A stretch of 44,908 bases of DNA from contig MNYN01000062.1 of the NCBI GenBank assembly GCA_001873105.1, positions 1 through 44,908 of the forward strand, read 5' to 3'. Under the pieces are notes generated by a model. It was not told the DNA's origin. It worked only from the letters and a program-made list of their open reading frames with translations, and made no database searches. Of the stretch, positions 1 to 7,245 are shown in pieces (position 1 is the stretch's first letter; the number at the start of each line of letters is the position of its first letter). Source of the stretch: Flavobacteriaceae bacterium CG2_30_34_30. GTDB lineage: Bacteria > Bacteroidota > Bacteroidia > Flavobacteriales > Flavobacteriaceae. A program made the position numbers and the translations under genes.

Positions 1-1496
1 CATACCGCTGTTGGATCATCAACATCTTCTACTGTTATTGTAAATTGACACGTTGAGGTATTTCCATCACTATCGGTTGCAGAAAATTCTATAATGGTAT
101 CGCCAATTGGAAATATACTTCCTGTACCAGGACCCATTGTTTGTGCTACGGGTATCAATCCGTCTTCCGGATCAATGGCTGTTGCATTGTTAAAAAATAC
201 TTGCGCACCGCAAGTGCCAGTTTCGTTATTGATTACTATATCTAATGGACAAACAATATTGGGTACGGCACCTATTTGGGTTATTTCTGTTAAATTTATA
301 CAGAAATCAAAAATAGTTCCTCCATCACCACCTGCATCATCATAAAGTCTTAAGGTCCAAATACCATTAACAGATTGACCGACTAATACCGTGTTTAAAT
401 CAACCCCTGGACCGGCTCCGGCGCCCACAGGGTGGGCTGTTGCACCACCTTCAGCTCTATAATTGGCAAGAGGAGCACCACCTGTCCAAGCAGAAACACT
501 ATTAGCCGAATCGTCTCTAAACCTAAGAATAGATTGAACATCAAGCCCGGTAGAGCCACCATTATCGGTAGATAAAGCTACCTGAGTACCGGAGGGTGAG
601 ATTAATACAATTTCTAAATCACTTGCCCAAGTGTGTTGTAAATCTGCTACAATTTCATCGATAACATAGTTTCCTGTATTAGTCCCAATAACACCAGTTT
701 GTGCAACATTAATAGTAGTTAATGTGGTAACACCGGATCCAGGACCTAATGGAAGTGGTGGATCTATGGAACATTGGGTAATATTTCCTTGGTTAGAATC
801 TGCCACAATGGTCATTGTAAAATTGTTTTGGATACCAAAATTTCTTGCACAACCATTATTATTTGCAGCACTACCACATCTGGTGGAAACGCTAAGTGCT
901 GGTTCACCGGCGGGTTGAGCACCTACAGTAACTGTATCGCCATATCTCCAAAACACATCACTTCTGCTGGCATTTATCATAACAGTAATGGTGTTATCCA
1001 CTTCAGAAGATAAGTTTAAAGAGGTATAGTTAAAGGTATGTTGGTAAAAAAACCCTAAAGGGCCGGGAGTTACCGTTTGCGTCAATACAGATCCTGGAAT
1101 AAGTACGCCAGCTCCATTACCGCAAGGGCCGGCTGCAGTTCCAGCAGCTGTACAATCTGTGTACATACTGATTGTTAAATCAAAAGGAGCCGCAGAGGCA
1201 ATATTGAATAAATCAATGGTAATACTTTTAACAAATCTTGCGGTTCCCGCTAAAACGATAGCATCGCCCATAGAAACTGCCGGACCATTAGCAACAGGTG
1301 TGATTTCAACACCATTACCTGAAGTATGACTTGTGTCGTAAATTGTACTTAAAGCCATATTTTGTGGCCCCGTCGTACTTATTGTTTTTACAGTTGAATT
1401 TCCATAAGGAATACTCGCAAGAGTTTCCTGCTGTGCATGGGTAACCATACTAAGTATAAAGCACCAAAATGCACAAAAAAATGTAATTTTTTTCAT
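1..1496 (-). CDS. Large secreted protein with P-domain and HYR domain (5' part only)
   Basis: About 498 codons are visible; the gene runs off the left edge. Start ATG at 1496 is followed by a clear signal peptide (MKKITFFCAFWCFILSMVTHAQ). Residues about 25-250 are a Ser/Thr/Asn-rich extracellular region with scattered Cys that I cannot assign. Residues about 265-400 read as a proprotein convertase P-domain (DLQHTWASDLEIVLISPSG, later GIWTLRLYDDAGGDGG). Residues about 407-496 form a HYR (hyalin) repeat starting NIVCPLDIVINN and ending in STCQFTITVEDVDDP, which is the usual junction to another HYR repeat. Flavobacterial proteins of this layout are large, exported by T9SS and end in a C-terminal sorting domain; that end lies outside the window, so T9SS export is inference. 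Role probably adhesion or gliding-related surface function; substrate unknown. Confidence 0.85.
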   Translation of the reverse strand, partial: MKKITFFCAFWCFILSMVTHAQQETLASIPYGNSTVKTISTTGPQNMALSTIYDTSHTSGNGVEITPVANGPAVSMGDAIVLAGTARFVKSITIDLFNIASAAPFDLTISMYTDCTAAGTAAGPCGNGAGVLIPGSVLTQTVTPGPLGFFYQHTFNYTSLNLSSEVDNTITVMINASRSDVFWRYGDTVTVGAQPAGEPALSVSTRCGSAANNNGCARNFGIQNNFTMTIVADSNQGNITQCSIDPPLPLGPGSGVTTLTTINVAQTGVIGTNTGNYVIDEIVADLQHTWASDLEIVLISPSGTQVALSTDNGGSTGLDVQSILRFRDDSANSVSAWTGGAPLANYRAEGGATAHPVGAGAGPGVDLNTVLVGQSVNGIWTLRLYDDAGGDGGTIFDFCINLTEITQIGAVPNIVCPLDIVINNETGTCGAQVFFNNATAIDPEDGLIPVAQTMGPGTGSIFPIGDTIIEFSATDSDGNTSTCQFTITVEDVDDPTAV

Positions 1497-1814
1497 AATT
1501 GATTTAGTTAATTGAGTTAATCCTATTTAGTTAAAATTAAGTTAACTAAAAATAGTAAATAAATCAATCAAATAAACAATAACCTAAAAAAATAAATATA
1601 TCTTTTTTTAATTGTAAAAATATTTAATTTTTATTTAAATAGTTATAAAAACATCGGCAAGTAACCTGATTATAAGATAAAATGCAATCCTTTAAAATTT
1701 AAAATAAGTAACTTATAAAAAAGCAGAGAGAAAAGAAACTTGTTTTTGTTTAAAACCCAAAAAAAATGACTTGTAAAATGATTATTTATGGAAAAAACAA
1801 ACCAATTTAAAAAA
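1497..1814. other. Intergenic, 318 bp, AT-rich, no gene seen
   Basis: Very AT-rich spacer holding the 5' region of the secreted P-domain/HYR gene and the 3' flank of yaaA (both read leftward). I see no ORF with coding character, no strong hairpin and no exact TAnnTTTG box on the minus strand. It probably carries a promoter for the large secreted gene. Confidence 0.5.
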
Positions 1815-2576
1815 TTATCTTATAAAAACAGGCTTATTTTCATTTTTGGTTTCCACGGCATTAAAAGCGTATCCATCCATATTAAATTTTAGGAGGTCGT
1901 TATACGTATTAACCTCATTATCTAGGATATAACGTGTCATACTGCCTCTTGCTTTTTTAGCAAAAAAGGATATAATTTTAAGTTTCCCATTTTTAAAATC
2001 TTTGAACACTGGATTTATAAGATTTCCTTTTAGTTTTTTTGTGTTTACTGATTTAAAATATTCCTTGCTTGCAAGGTTAATAATAATTTCGTCTTGGTTT
2101 AACTCATCATTTAGTGATTGTGTTATTTTGTTACTCCAAAATTCATAAAGATTTTTCTTTTGTTTCACTTTTAAGTCTGTTCCCATTTCTAAACGATACG
2201 CTTGTATGAGGTCTAATGGTTTTAATAGTCCGTATAACCCTGATATGATGCGTACTTTATTTTGTAATTTATCTAATTTTTCTATGGGAATCGAATATGC
2301 ATCCAACCCAACATACACATCACCGGAAAAAGCATAGATTGCTTGTCGTGCATTATCATTTGTAAATGGTAAAGAAAATTCTTGATTTCGTTGAAAATTT
2401 AATGCTGCCAAAGCATCACTTATGGACATAAGGTTTTTGAGTTGCTGTTTTGATTTTTTCTTTAAAACGGCATTAATGGTAGCGGCTTCTTCTAAAAATA
2501 GTGCTTGTGTATAGGTTAATGTGGGTAATTTACTTTTAAAATCAAGGGTCTTTGCAGGAGATAGAAGGATTTTCAT
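1815..2576 (-). CDS. yaaA: Peroxide stress protein YaaA (DUF328/UPF0246)
   Basis: 253 aa, the usual length of the family. Diagnostic motifs are the N-terminal [13 protein letters not shown], the central [32 protein letters not shown], and the basic C-terminal [14 protein letters not shown]. In E. coli YaaA lowers intracellular free iron during peroxide stress and binds DNA; the function here is by family. It is a cytoplasmic stand-alone gene with a good flavobacterial -7 box 18 bp before the start. The stop is at 1815. Confidence 0.93.
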   Translation of the reverse strand: MKILLSPAKTLDFKSKLPTLTYTQALFLEEAATINAVLKKKSKQQLKNLMSISDALAALNFQRNQEFSLPFTNDNARQAIYAFSGDVYVGLDAYSIPIEKLDKLQNKVRIISGLYGLLKPLDLIQAYRLEMGTDLKVKQKKNLYEFWSNKITQSLNDELNQDEIIINLASKEYFKSVNTKKLKGNLINPVFKDFKNGKLKIISFFAKKARGSMTRYILDNEVNTYNDLLKFNMDGYAFNAVETKNENKPVFIR

Positions 2577-2593
2577 AACGATTTCATTTTATT

Positions 2594-2601
2594 CAAAGTT
2601 A
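2594..2601 (-). promoter_or_regulatory. Candidate -7 box (TAACTTTG) for yaaA
   Basis: Exact match to the Bacteroidota TAnnTTTG element, 17 nt ahead of the yaaA ATG. A TTTG lies 16 nt further upstream at 2618-2621 (minus strand), which is slightly tighter than the usual -33 spacing. Confidence 0.5.
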
Positions 2602-2664
2602 CAACTATTATAAAATTCAAATAATTAAAAAAGCTATTACATACTCTTTAATCAGAAAAATCTT

Positions 2665-3696
2665 TTACTCTTCAAAATCTTTCTTATGCTTTACATAATT
2701 TCGCCATTTATCAATACATTGTTCCATATCATTGGGCAGTGGTGTTTCAAAGGACATAAATTTTCCGGTAACCGGATGCTTAAAGCCTAATGTCTTTGCG
2801 TGTAATGCTTGGCGTGGAAGTACTTTAAAACAATTATCTACAAACTGTTTGTATTTTGTAAAAGTGGTTCCTTTTAGTATTTTTTCACCACCATATCGTT
2901 CGTCATTAAAAAGTGTATGGCCTATGTGTTTCATATGAACTCTAATCTGGTGCGTTCTTCCGGTTTCTAATTTGCAGGAAACTAGAGTAACATATCCAAA
3001 ACGTTCCAAAACTTTATAATGTGTTACCGCTTCTTTGCCTTGACTGCCATCTTCAAACACGATGTTTTGCAATCTGTTTTTAGGATGCCTTCCTATATTA
3101 CCTTCTATAACACCTTCTTCTTCTAAAACATCGCCCCAAACTAGTGCAACATACTCCCGCTCACTAGTTTTATTAAAAAATTGTTTTGCTAAATGGGTCA
3201 TAGCCGCCTCACTTTTTGCAACGACGAGAAGTCCGCTGGTATCTTTGTCTATTCTATGTACAAGACCGGGACGTTCATTACTGTTTACCGGCAAATTTTC
3301 AGCATGATATACTAAAGCATTAATTAGTGTTCCTGAATAATTTCCATGTCCGGGATGCACTACCATTCCTGCTGGTTTATTTACTACTAGCAACGCATCA
3401 TCTTCATATACAATGTCTAGTGGAATATTTTCAGGAACCAGCAAAAACTCATACGGTGGGTGGGTAAACATTACACGCACCACATCGCCGGGTTTTACTT
3501 TGTAATTTGATTTTACGGAGATATCGTTAACATAAATATTTCCTTCTTTTGCAGCAGTTTGAATTTTATTTCGCGTAGCTCCTTCTATGTAATTCATCAA
3601 ATATTTATCTACTCGTAAAGGTTGTTGTCCTTTATCGGCTATAAACCGATGGTGTTCATACAAATCGTCATTTTCTTCCTCAATATCATTATTCAT
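2665..3696 (-). CDS. rluD: RluA-family 23S rRNA pseudouridine synthase (RluD type)
   Basis: 343 aa. N-terminal S4 RNA-binding domain at about residues 25-72 (VDKYLMNYIEGATRNKIQ), then the RluA catalytic domain. The catalytic Asp is D150 in VHRIDKDTSGLLVVAKS; the second signature is GRTHQIRVHMKHIGH. RluD in E. coli makes pseudouridines 1911/1915/1917 in helix 69 of 23S rRNA; the exact site specificity here is inferred from the S4+RluA arrangement. Its start lies inside the last codons of the upstream PASTA gene (8-bp overlap), so the two are probably co-transcribed and translationally coupled. Confidence 0.9.
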   Translation of the reverse strand: MNNDIEEENDDLYEHHRFIADKGQQPLRVDKYLMNYIEGATRNKIQTAAKEGNIYVNDISVKSNYKVKPGDVVRVMFTHPPYEFLLVPENIPLDIVYEDDALLVVNKPAGMVVHPGHGNYSGTLINALVYHAENLPVNSNERPGLVHRIDKDTSGLLVVAKSEAAMTHLAKQFFNKTSEREYVALVWGDVLEEEGVIEGNIGRHPKNRLQNIVFEDGSQGKEAVTHYKVLERFGYVTLVSCKLETGRTHQIRVHMKHIGHTLFNDERYGGEKILKGTTFTKYKQFVDNCFKVLPRQALHAKTLGFKHPVTGKFMSFETPLPNDMEQCIDKWRNYVKHKKDFEE

Positions 3697-4318
3697 TAAA
3701 TTCGTCGGTTTTAATTAAAATTTCTTTTTCTATGTCTAAAGAATCTATACTTTCGCTTTCTTCTCTATAAGAATCCTTAGCATCGCCTACTATCAAATCA
3801 ATAACCGATGTAATTTCTAATGTGGTTCCTGCTTCCAGCCTTTCGCCTTTGTGTCGCATTTCTAAAACCATATCAGATATATGTGGTCTATAGGATATTG
3901 ATCCTATTTCAAAACCTAGGGCTCTTAAAAAGGGTTCTACTTGCCGTTGGGTTTTTCCAACCAATTCAGGTATTTCTACTTTTCGATATCCCGATGGATT
4001 TAAAATAATATAAATTTTTCTGTTTTCTTTTACAAATTTTCCAGGAGCCGGAATTTGTTCAATCACCGAAAATTTAGGAAATGCAGGGTTGTAATTTGCA
4101 GAATCTAATATTTCTAGTCGCAAATCCAAAGCATCTAACTTATCTTCCACTTTATCTAAAGTCAATTTTGCTAAATTTGGCACCTCAATGCGTTGGTCAT
4201 GGTGAGTGGTAAATTTTAACCAGAACATCGTCAAAAAAACAAGTATAACAACTACTACCACTGCCATAGCTAGTTGTTTAAGAAAAGTTTTTGTAAATAT
4301 AAATTGAATAAAGTTCAT
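3689..4318 (-). CDS. Single-pass membrane protein with two PASTA domains
   Basis: 209 aa from the second Met (MNFIQFIFTKTFLKQL). An upstream in-frame ATG at 4330 would add four residues, but a -7-like box at 4341-4348 leaves a workable leader only for 4318. One membrane segment at about residues 14-36 (AMAVVVVVILVFLTMFW) puts the rest in the periplasm. Two PASTA repeats follow (RIEVPNLAKLTLDKVEDKL; KVEIPELVGKTQRQVEPFL). PASTA domains bind peptidoglycan or muropeptides in PBPs and Ser/Thr kinases, but there is no kinase or transpeptidase domain here. The tail is acidic. The neighbouring divergent ddl gene fits a cell-wall context. The gene overlaps rluD by 8 bp. Confidence 0.88.
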   Translation of the reverse strand: MNFIQFIFTKTFLKQLAMAVVVVVILVFLTMFWLKFTTHHDQRIEVPNLAKLTLDKVEDKLDALDLRLEILDSANYNPAFPKFSVIEQIPAPGKFVKENRKIYIILNPSGYRKVEIPELVGKTQRQVEPFLRALGFEIGSISYRPHISDMVLEMRHKGERLEAGTTLEITSVIDLIVGDAKDSYREESESIDSLDIEKEILIKTDEFNE

Positions 4319-4340
4319 AAAAGCATACATTTTCGATTGG

Positions 4341-4348
4341 CAAAAATA
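4341..4348 (-). promoter_or_regulatory. Candidate -7 box (TATTTTTG) for the PASTA-rluD pair
   Basis: TAnnTTTG match 22 nt upstream of the preferred PASTA gene ATG at 4318. A TTTG (4374-4377, minus strand) stands 25 nt further upstream, so the -33 spacing is poor. Confidence 0.35.
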
Positions 4349-4439
4349 GGCATTCTCCTTATAAAAAACATTGCAAATTTACTGCATTAAATAGTAGTAA
4401 CTTTAAAAAATAAGGTTTTATGGTTTCCGTTATTAATCC

Positions 4440-4447
4440 TACATTTG
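4440..4447 (+). promoter_or_regulatory. Candidate -7 box (TACATTTG) for ddl
   Basis: Exact TAnnTTTG match 26 nt before the ddl ATG. A TTTA at 4417-4420 sits 19 nt upstream, at the position of the flavobacterial -33 TTTG element. Confidence 0.5.
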
Positions 4448-4473
4448 TGTAACGCATTCTAGCACGTTTTCTT

Positions 4474-5457
4474 ATGACAAAAAAAAATATTGCTGTAATT
4501 ATGGGAGGCTACTCCAGCGAGTTTGAAATTTCGCTATATAGTGGTGAAGTGGTTTATACTTCGCTATCCAAAAAAAATTATAATGTATATCGTGTTCATA
4601 TTTTAAAAGAAAAATGGGTACATCAATTGGACACCCTAGAAGAGTTTGAAGTAAATAGAGCCGATTTTAGTTTTTCTGACGGAAAAAATACCATTCATCC
4701 AGATGTGGTTTTTAATGCCATTCACGGTACTCCAGGTGAAGATGGGCTATTACCAGCTTATTTTCAACTTATTGGAATGCCTCACACCTCTTGCGGCTAC
4801 TACCAATCAGCACTTACTTTTAATAAAAGAGATTGCCTTTCTGTGTTAAAAAGTTATGGCGTGCGGTGTGCTAATGCATATTATCTAAACCAAGGCAACG
4901 AAATAAATGAAGAAGAAATTGTTAAAAAAGTGGGGCTCCCTTGTTTTGTAAAACCTAGCAGATCCGGGTCTAGCTTTGGTATCAGTAAAGTAAAAACGAT
5001 GGAAGAATTACTGCCCGCCATTGAAAAAGCCTATAGCGAAGATTCCGAAATATTAATTGAAACCTGTTTGGTTGGCACCGAAGTATCTGTGGGTGTCATC
5101 CAATTTAATGGAGAAGTGGTTGTTCTTCCTGTAACGGAAATCATTTCAGAAACTGAATTTTTTGACTATGAAGCAAAATATTTAGGAAAATCGGAAGAAA
5201 TCACCCCGGCACGAATATCAGAAGATGAAACCAACTTTGTTCAAGAAGAAGCAAAACATATTTATACTTTATTAAATATGAGTGGTCTTTCCAGAAGTGA
5301 ATTTATTATTCAAGATGGTAAACCCTATTTTATAGAAATAAATACCAATCCCGGACTTTCACAAGAAAGCATTATACCGAAACAAGTAAGAGCAGCGGGA
5401 ATTTCTTTAACCGATTTGTTTGGAAATATGGTAGAGCAAGCATTTGCAAAAAAATAA
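4474..5457 (+). CDS. ddl: D-alanine--D-alanine ligase
   Basis: 327 aa ATP-grasp enzyme that joins two D-Ala for peptidoglycan precursors in the cytoplasm. Seen: N-terminal IAVIMGGYSSEFEISLYSG; HGTPGEDGLLPAYFQ, the substrate-binding DDL motif; PCFVKPSRSGSSFGISKV, the ATP-grasp loop; and FIEINTNPGLSQESIIPKQ, the metal-binding C-terminal signature. Length and motif order are normal. coaD follows after 36 bp and an antiporter after it, probably as one transcript. Divergent from the PASTA/rluD pair. Confidence 0.95.
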   Translation: MTKKNIAVIMGGYSSEFEISLYSGEVVYTSLSKKNYNVYRVHILKEKWVHQLDTLEEFEVNRADFSFSDGKNTIHPDVVFNAIHGTPGEDGLLPAYFQLIGMPHTSCGYYQSALTFNKRDCLSVLKSYGVRCANAYYLNQGNEINEEEIVKKVGLPCFVKPSRSGSSFGISKVKTMEELLPAIEKAYSEDSEILIETCLVGTEVSVGVIQFNGEVVVLPVTEIISETEFFDYEAKYLGKSEEITPARISEDETNFVQEEAKHIYTLLNMSGLSRSEFIIQDGKPYFIEINTNPGLSQESIIPKQVRAAGISLTDLFGNMVEQAFAKK

Positions 5458-5493
5458 GTACCTTAGAAATTTCAACATCATAAAAATTTTATT

Positions 5494-5949
5494 ATGCGAA
5501 GAGCAGTATTTCCAGGATCTTTTGACCCCATCACCCTAGGTCATTTTGATATTATTAAGCGTTCGTTACAACTTTTTGATGAAATTATCATTGCCATTGG
5601 AATCAATGCCGATAAAAAAAACATGTTTTCTTTGGAGCAACGAAAAAGCTTTATCGAAAATGCTTTTAAAGATGAAAAAAAAATAAAAGTAGTAACGTAT
5701 GAAGGCTTAACCATTGAGCTTTGTAAAAAATTAAATGCTACTTTTATACTAAGAGGTCTTAGAAACCCCGCCGATTTTGAATTTGAAAAAGCCATAGCAC
5801 ATACTAACCGAAAGCTTTCAAAAATTGAAACCGTTTTTTTACTAACTGCGTCCAGTACTTCATTTATTAGTTCTAGTATTGTAAGAGATGTGATTCGCAA
5901 TCATGGCGATTATACGGTTTTAGTACCTGATAGTGTTCGTTTCTTATAA
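5494..5949 (+). CDS. coaD: Phosphopantetheine adenylyltransferase
   Basis: 151 aa, normal length. Catalyses ATP + 4'-phosphopantetheine to dephospho-CoA, the penultimate step of CoA synthesis. Nucleotidyltransferase signatures: AVFPGSFDPITLGHFDII (T/HxGH motif), RGLRNPADFEFE, and the C-terminal SSSIVRDV (ISS(S/T) equivalent). It lies between ddl and the antiporter with short gaps, so an operon is likely; nothing in the sequence ties CoA synthesis functionally to either neighbour. Confidence 0.95.
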   Translation: MRRAVFPGSFDPITLGHFDIIKRSLQLFDEIIIAIGINADKKNMFSLEQRKSFIENAFKDEKKIKVVTYEGLTIELCKKLNATFILRGLRNPADFEFEKAIAHTNRKLSKIETVFLLTASSTSFISSSIVRDVIRNHGDYTVLVPDSVRFL

Positions 5950-5978
5950 ATTCATTTTAATTTTATACTTTCTCAAAC

Positions 5979-6932
5979 ATGCTAGACATCCTTTTACTCC
6001 TTAGTGGTTTTATAGCTCTCATTTTTGGTGCTGATAAATTAGTAGATGCTGCATCTGCTTTAGCAGCAAAATTTGGTATTCCTAATATTGTTATTGGGCT
6101 AACTATTGTTGCTTTTGGAACCTCAGCTCCTGAATTAGTTGTCAATGTAATAGCCGCTGTAAATAATAATGCTGAAATGGTTTTAGGCAATGTCCTTGGC
6201 AGTAACATTTTCAACGTTTTAGGAATTCTAGGTATTTCAGCCATTATTTATCCTCTTGCCGTAAAGACCAATACCACTTGGTATGAAATTCCTTTGAGCC
6301 TGTTAGCAGCATTTGTTGTTTTTATTACTGCTATCGACGTTTTTTTAAATAAAGAGTTCACCAATATAATTTCGCGAAGCGATGCTATTTTATTATTGCT
6401 ATTTTTTACTATTTTTCTAGTGTATAACATTGCTATTTCTAAAAGCGAAGTAGCAGATGAAAAAGTAGAAATTAAAAAACAGAAAACGTTTACTGCGGTT
6501 TTATTCCTTTTTGTTGGTCTAGCCGGATTAGTTATAGGCGGTCAATTAATAGTAAGCAGTGCCACCTCAATAGCGTTGTCTTTTGGACTTTCTGAACGTG
6601 TTATAGGACTAACCATAGTTTCTATAGGAACCTCACTTCCTGAGTTAGCAACATCGATTGTTGCAGTAAGAAAGAAAAATGTAGATATTGCTATTGGCAA
6701 TGTGGTAGGCTCTAATATTTTTAATATCTTTTTTGTACTTGGGGTTTCTGCTTTTATCACACCGGTTGTGGTTGCTTCAGCTTCATTTATAGATATTGGC
6801 ATGAATATAGCTTCTGGAATTTTACTTTTCCTTTTTGTGTTTACCGGAAAATACAGAAGAATTGATCGCTGGGAAGGAATAATTTTACTCAGCTTTTATA
6901 TTGGTTATTTAACGTACCTAATTGGGTTTTAA
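5979..6932 (+). CDS. Calcium/sodium antiporter, YrbG family
   Basis: 317 aa inner-membrane protein built as two inverted homologous halves of about five helices each. Each half carries the cation-binding alpha repeat: AFGTSAPELVVNVIAA with GNVLGSNIFNVLGILG in the first, and SIGTSLPELATSIVAV with GNVVGSNIFNIFFVLG in the second. A charged cytoplasmic loop (SKSEVADEKVEIKKQK) separates them. These are hallmarks of the CaCA superfamily. Substrate (Ca2+ versus another divalent ion) cannot be settled from sequence. Last gene of the ddl-coaD run, starting 29 bp after coaD. Confidence 0.92.
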   Translation: MLDILLLLSGFIALIFGADKLVDAASALAAKFGIPNIVIGLTIVAFGTSAPELVVNVIAAVNNNAEMVLGNVLGSNIFNVLGILGISAIIYPLAVKTNTTWYEIPLSLLAAFVVFITAIDVFLNKEFTNIISRSDAILLLLFFTIFLVYNIAISKSEVADEKVEIKKQKTFTAVLFLFVGLAGLVIGGQLIVSSATSIALSFGLSERVIGLTIVSIGTSLPELATSIVAVRKKNVDIAIGNVVGSNIFNIFFVLGVSAFITPVVVASASFIDIGMNIASGILLFLFVFTGKYRRIDRWEGIILLSFYIGYLTYLIGF

Positions 6933-7057
6933 TGCTTGTGTTGATACATTTCAAAGTTATTACCTAAAAACCGTTTTTATGATTTTTCAAATCAGCTAAT
7001 TTTAATCCTTGTTGTCCGATAAAAATAATCTATTAATCTTGTATCTCAATATATATA

Positions 7058-7141
7058 GTCCCTACAGGACATTTTTGAGCGTGGTGCTTACTTTTTGTTT
7101 CTACCCATATTAGGTCCCTAACAGGACTGTCTAGTAGGGAC
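7058..7141. repeat. REP-like cluster of GTCCCTA..AGGAC motifs
   Basis: The 313-bp gap between the antiporter and the TPR kinase holds no ORF but shows structured GC-richer motifs: GTCCCTACAGGAC at 7058-7070, GTCCCTAACAGGAC at 7114-7127, and GTAGGGAC at 7134-7141. The last is the exact reverse complement of GTCCCTAC at 7058-7065. Each of the first two can form a small GTCC/GGAC hairpin and the outer pair a longer one. This resembles the REP-type intergenic palindromes scattered in many Bacteroidota genomes; family assignment is inference. Confidence 0.55.
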
Positions 7142-7194
7142 AATATGTCGGTAGAATAGAAGTTATGTTTTAGTAAAAAATCCCATAGAGCCTG

Positions 7195-7211
7195 TCCCGA
7201 TGAAATCGGGA
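7195..7211. repeat. Short perfect inverted repeat TCCCGAT-GAA-ATCGGGA
   Basis: 7-bp arms with a 3-nt loop, in the same gap and 35 bp before the 3' end of the TPR kinase gene. TCCCGAT/ATCGGGA palindromes are a frequent intergenic motif in Flavobacteriia. It could help end transcription of the kinase gene (minus strand) but no T-run follows. Confidence 0.5.
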
Positions 7212-7245
7212 GACGAAATATTTTTTCATCTTACAATAATTAATT

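Noticed and set aside
94-345. Plus-strand open frames at 94-345, 724-918 and 774-1013
   Set aside because: They lie opposite the P-domain/HYR coding sequence, which has a signal peptide and recognisable domains on the minus strand.
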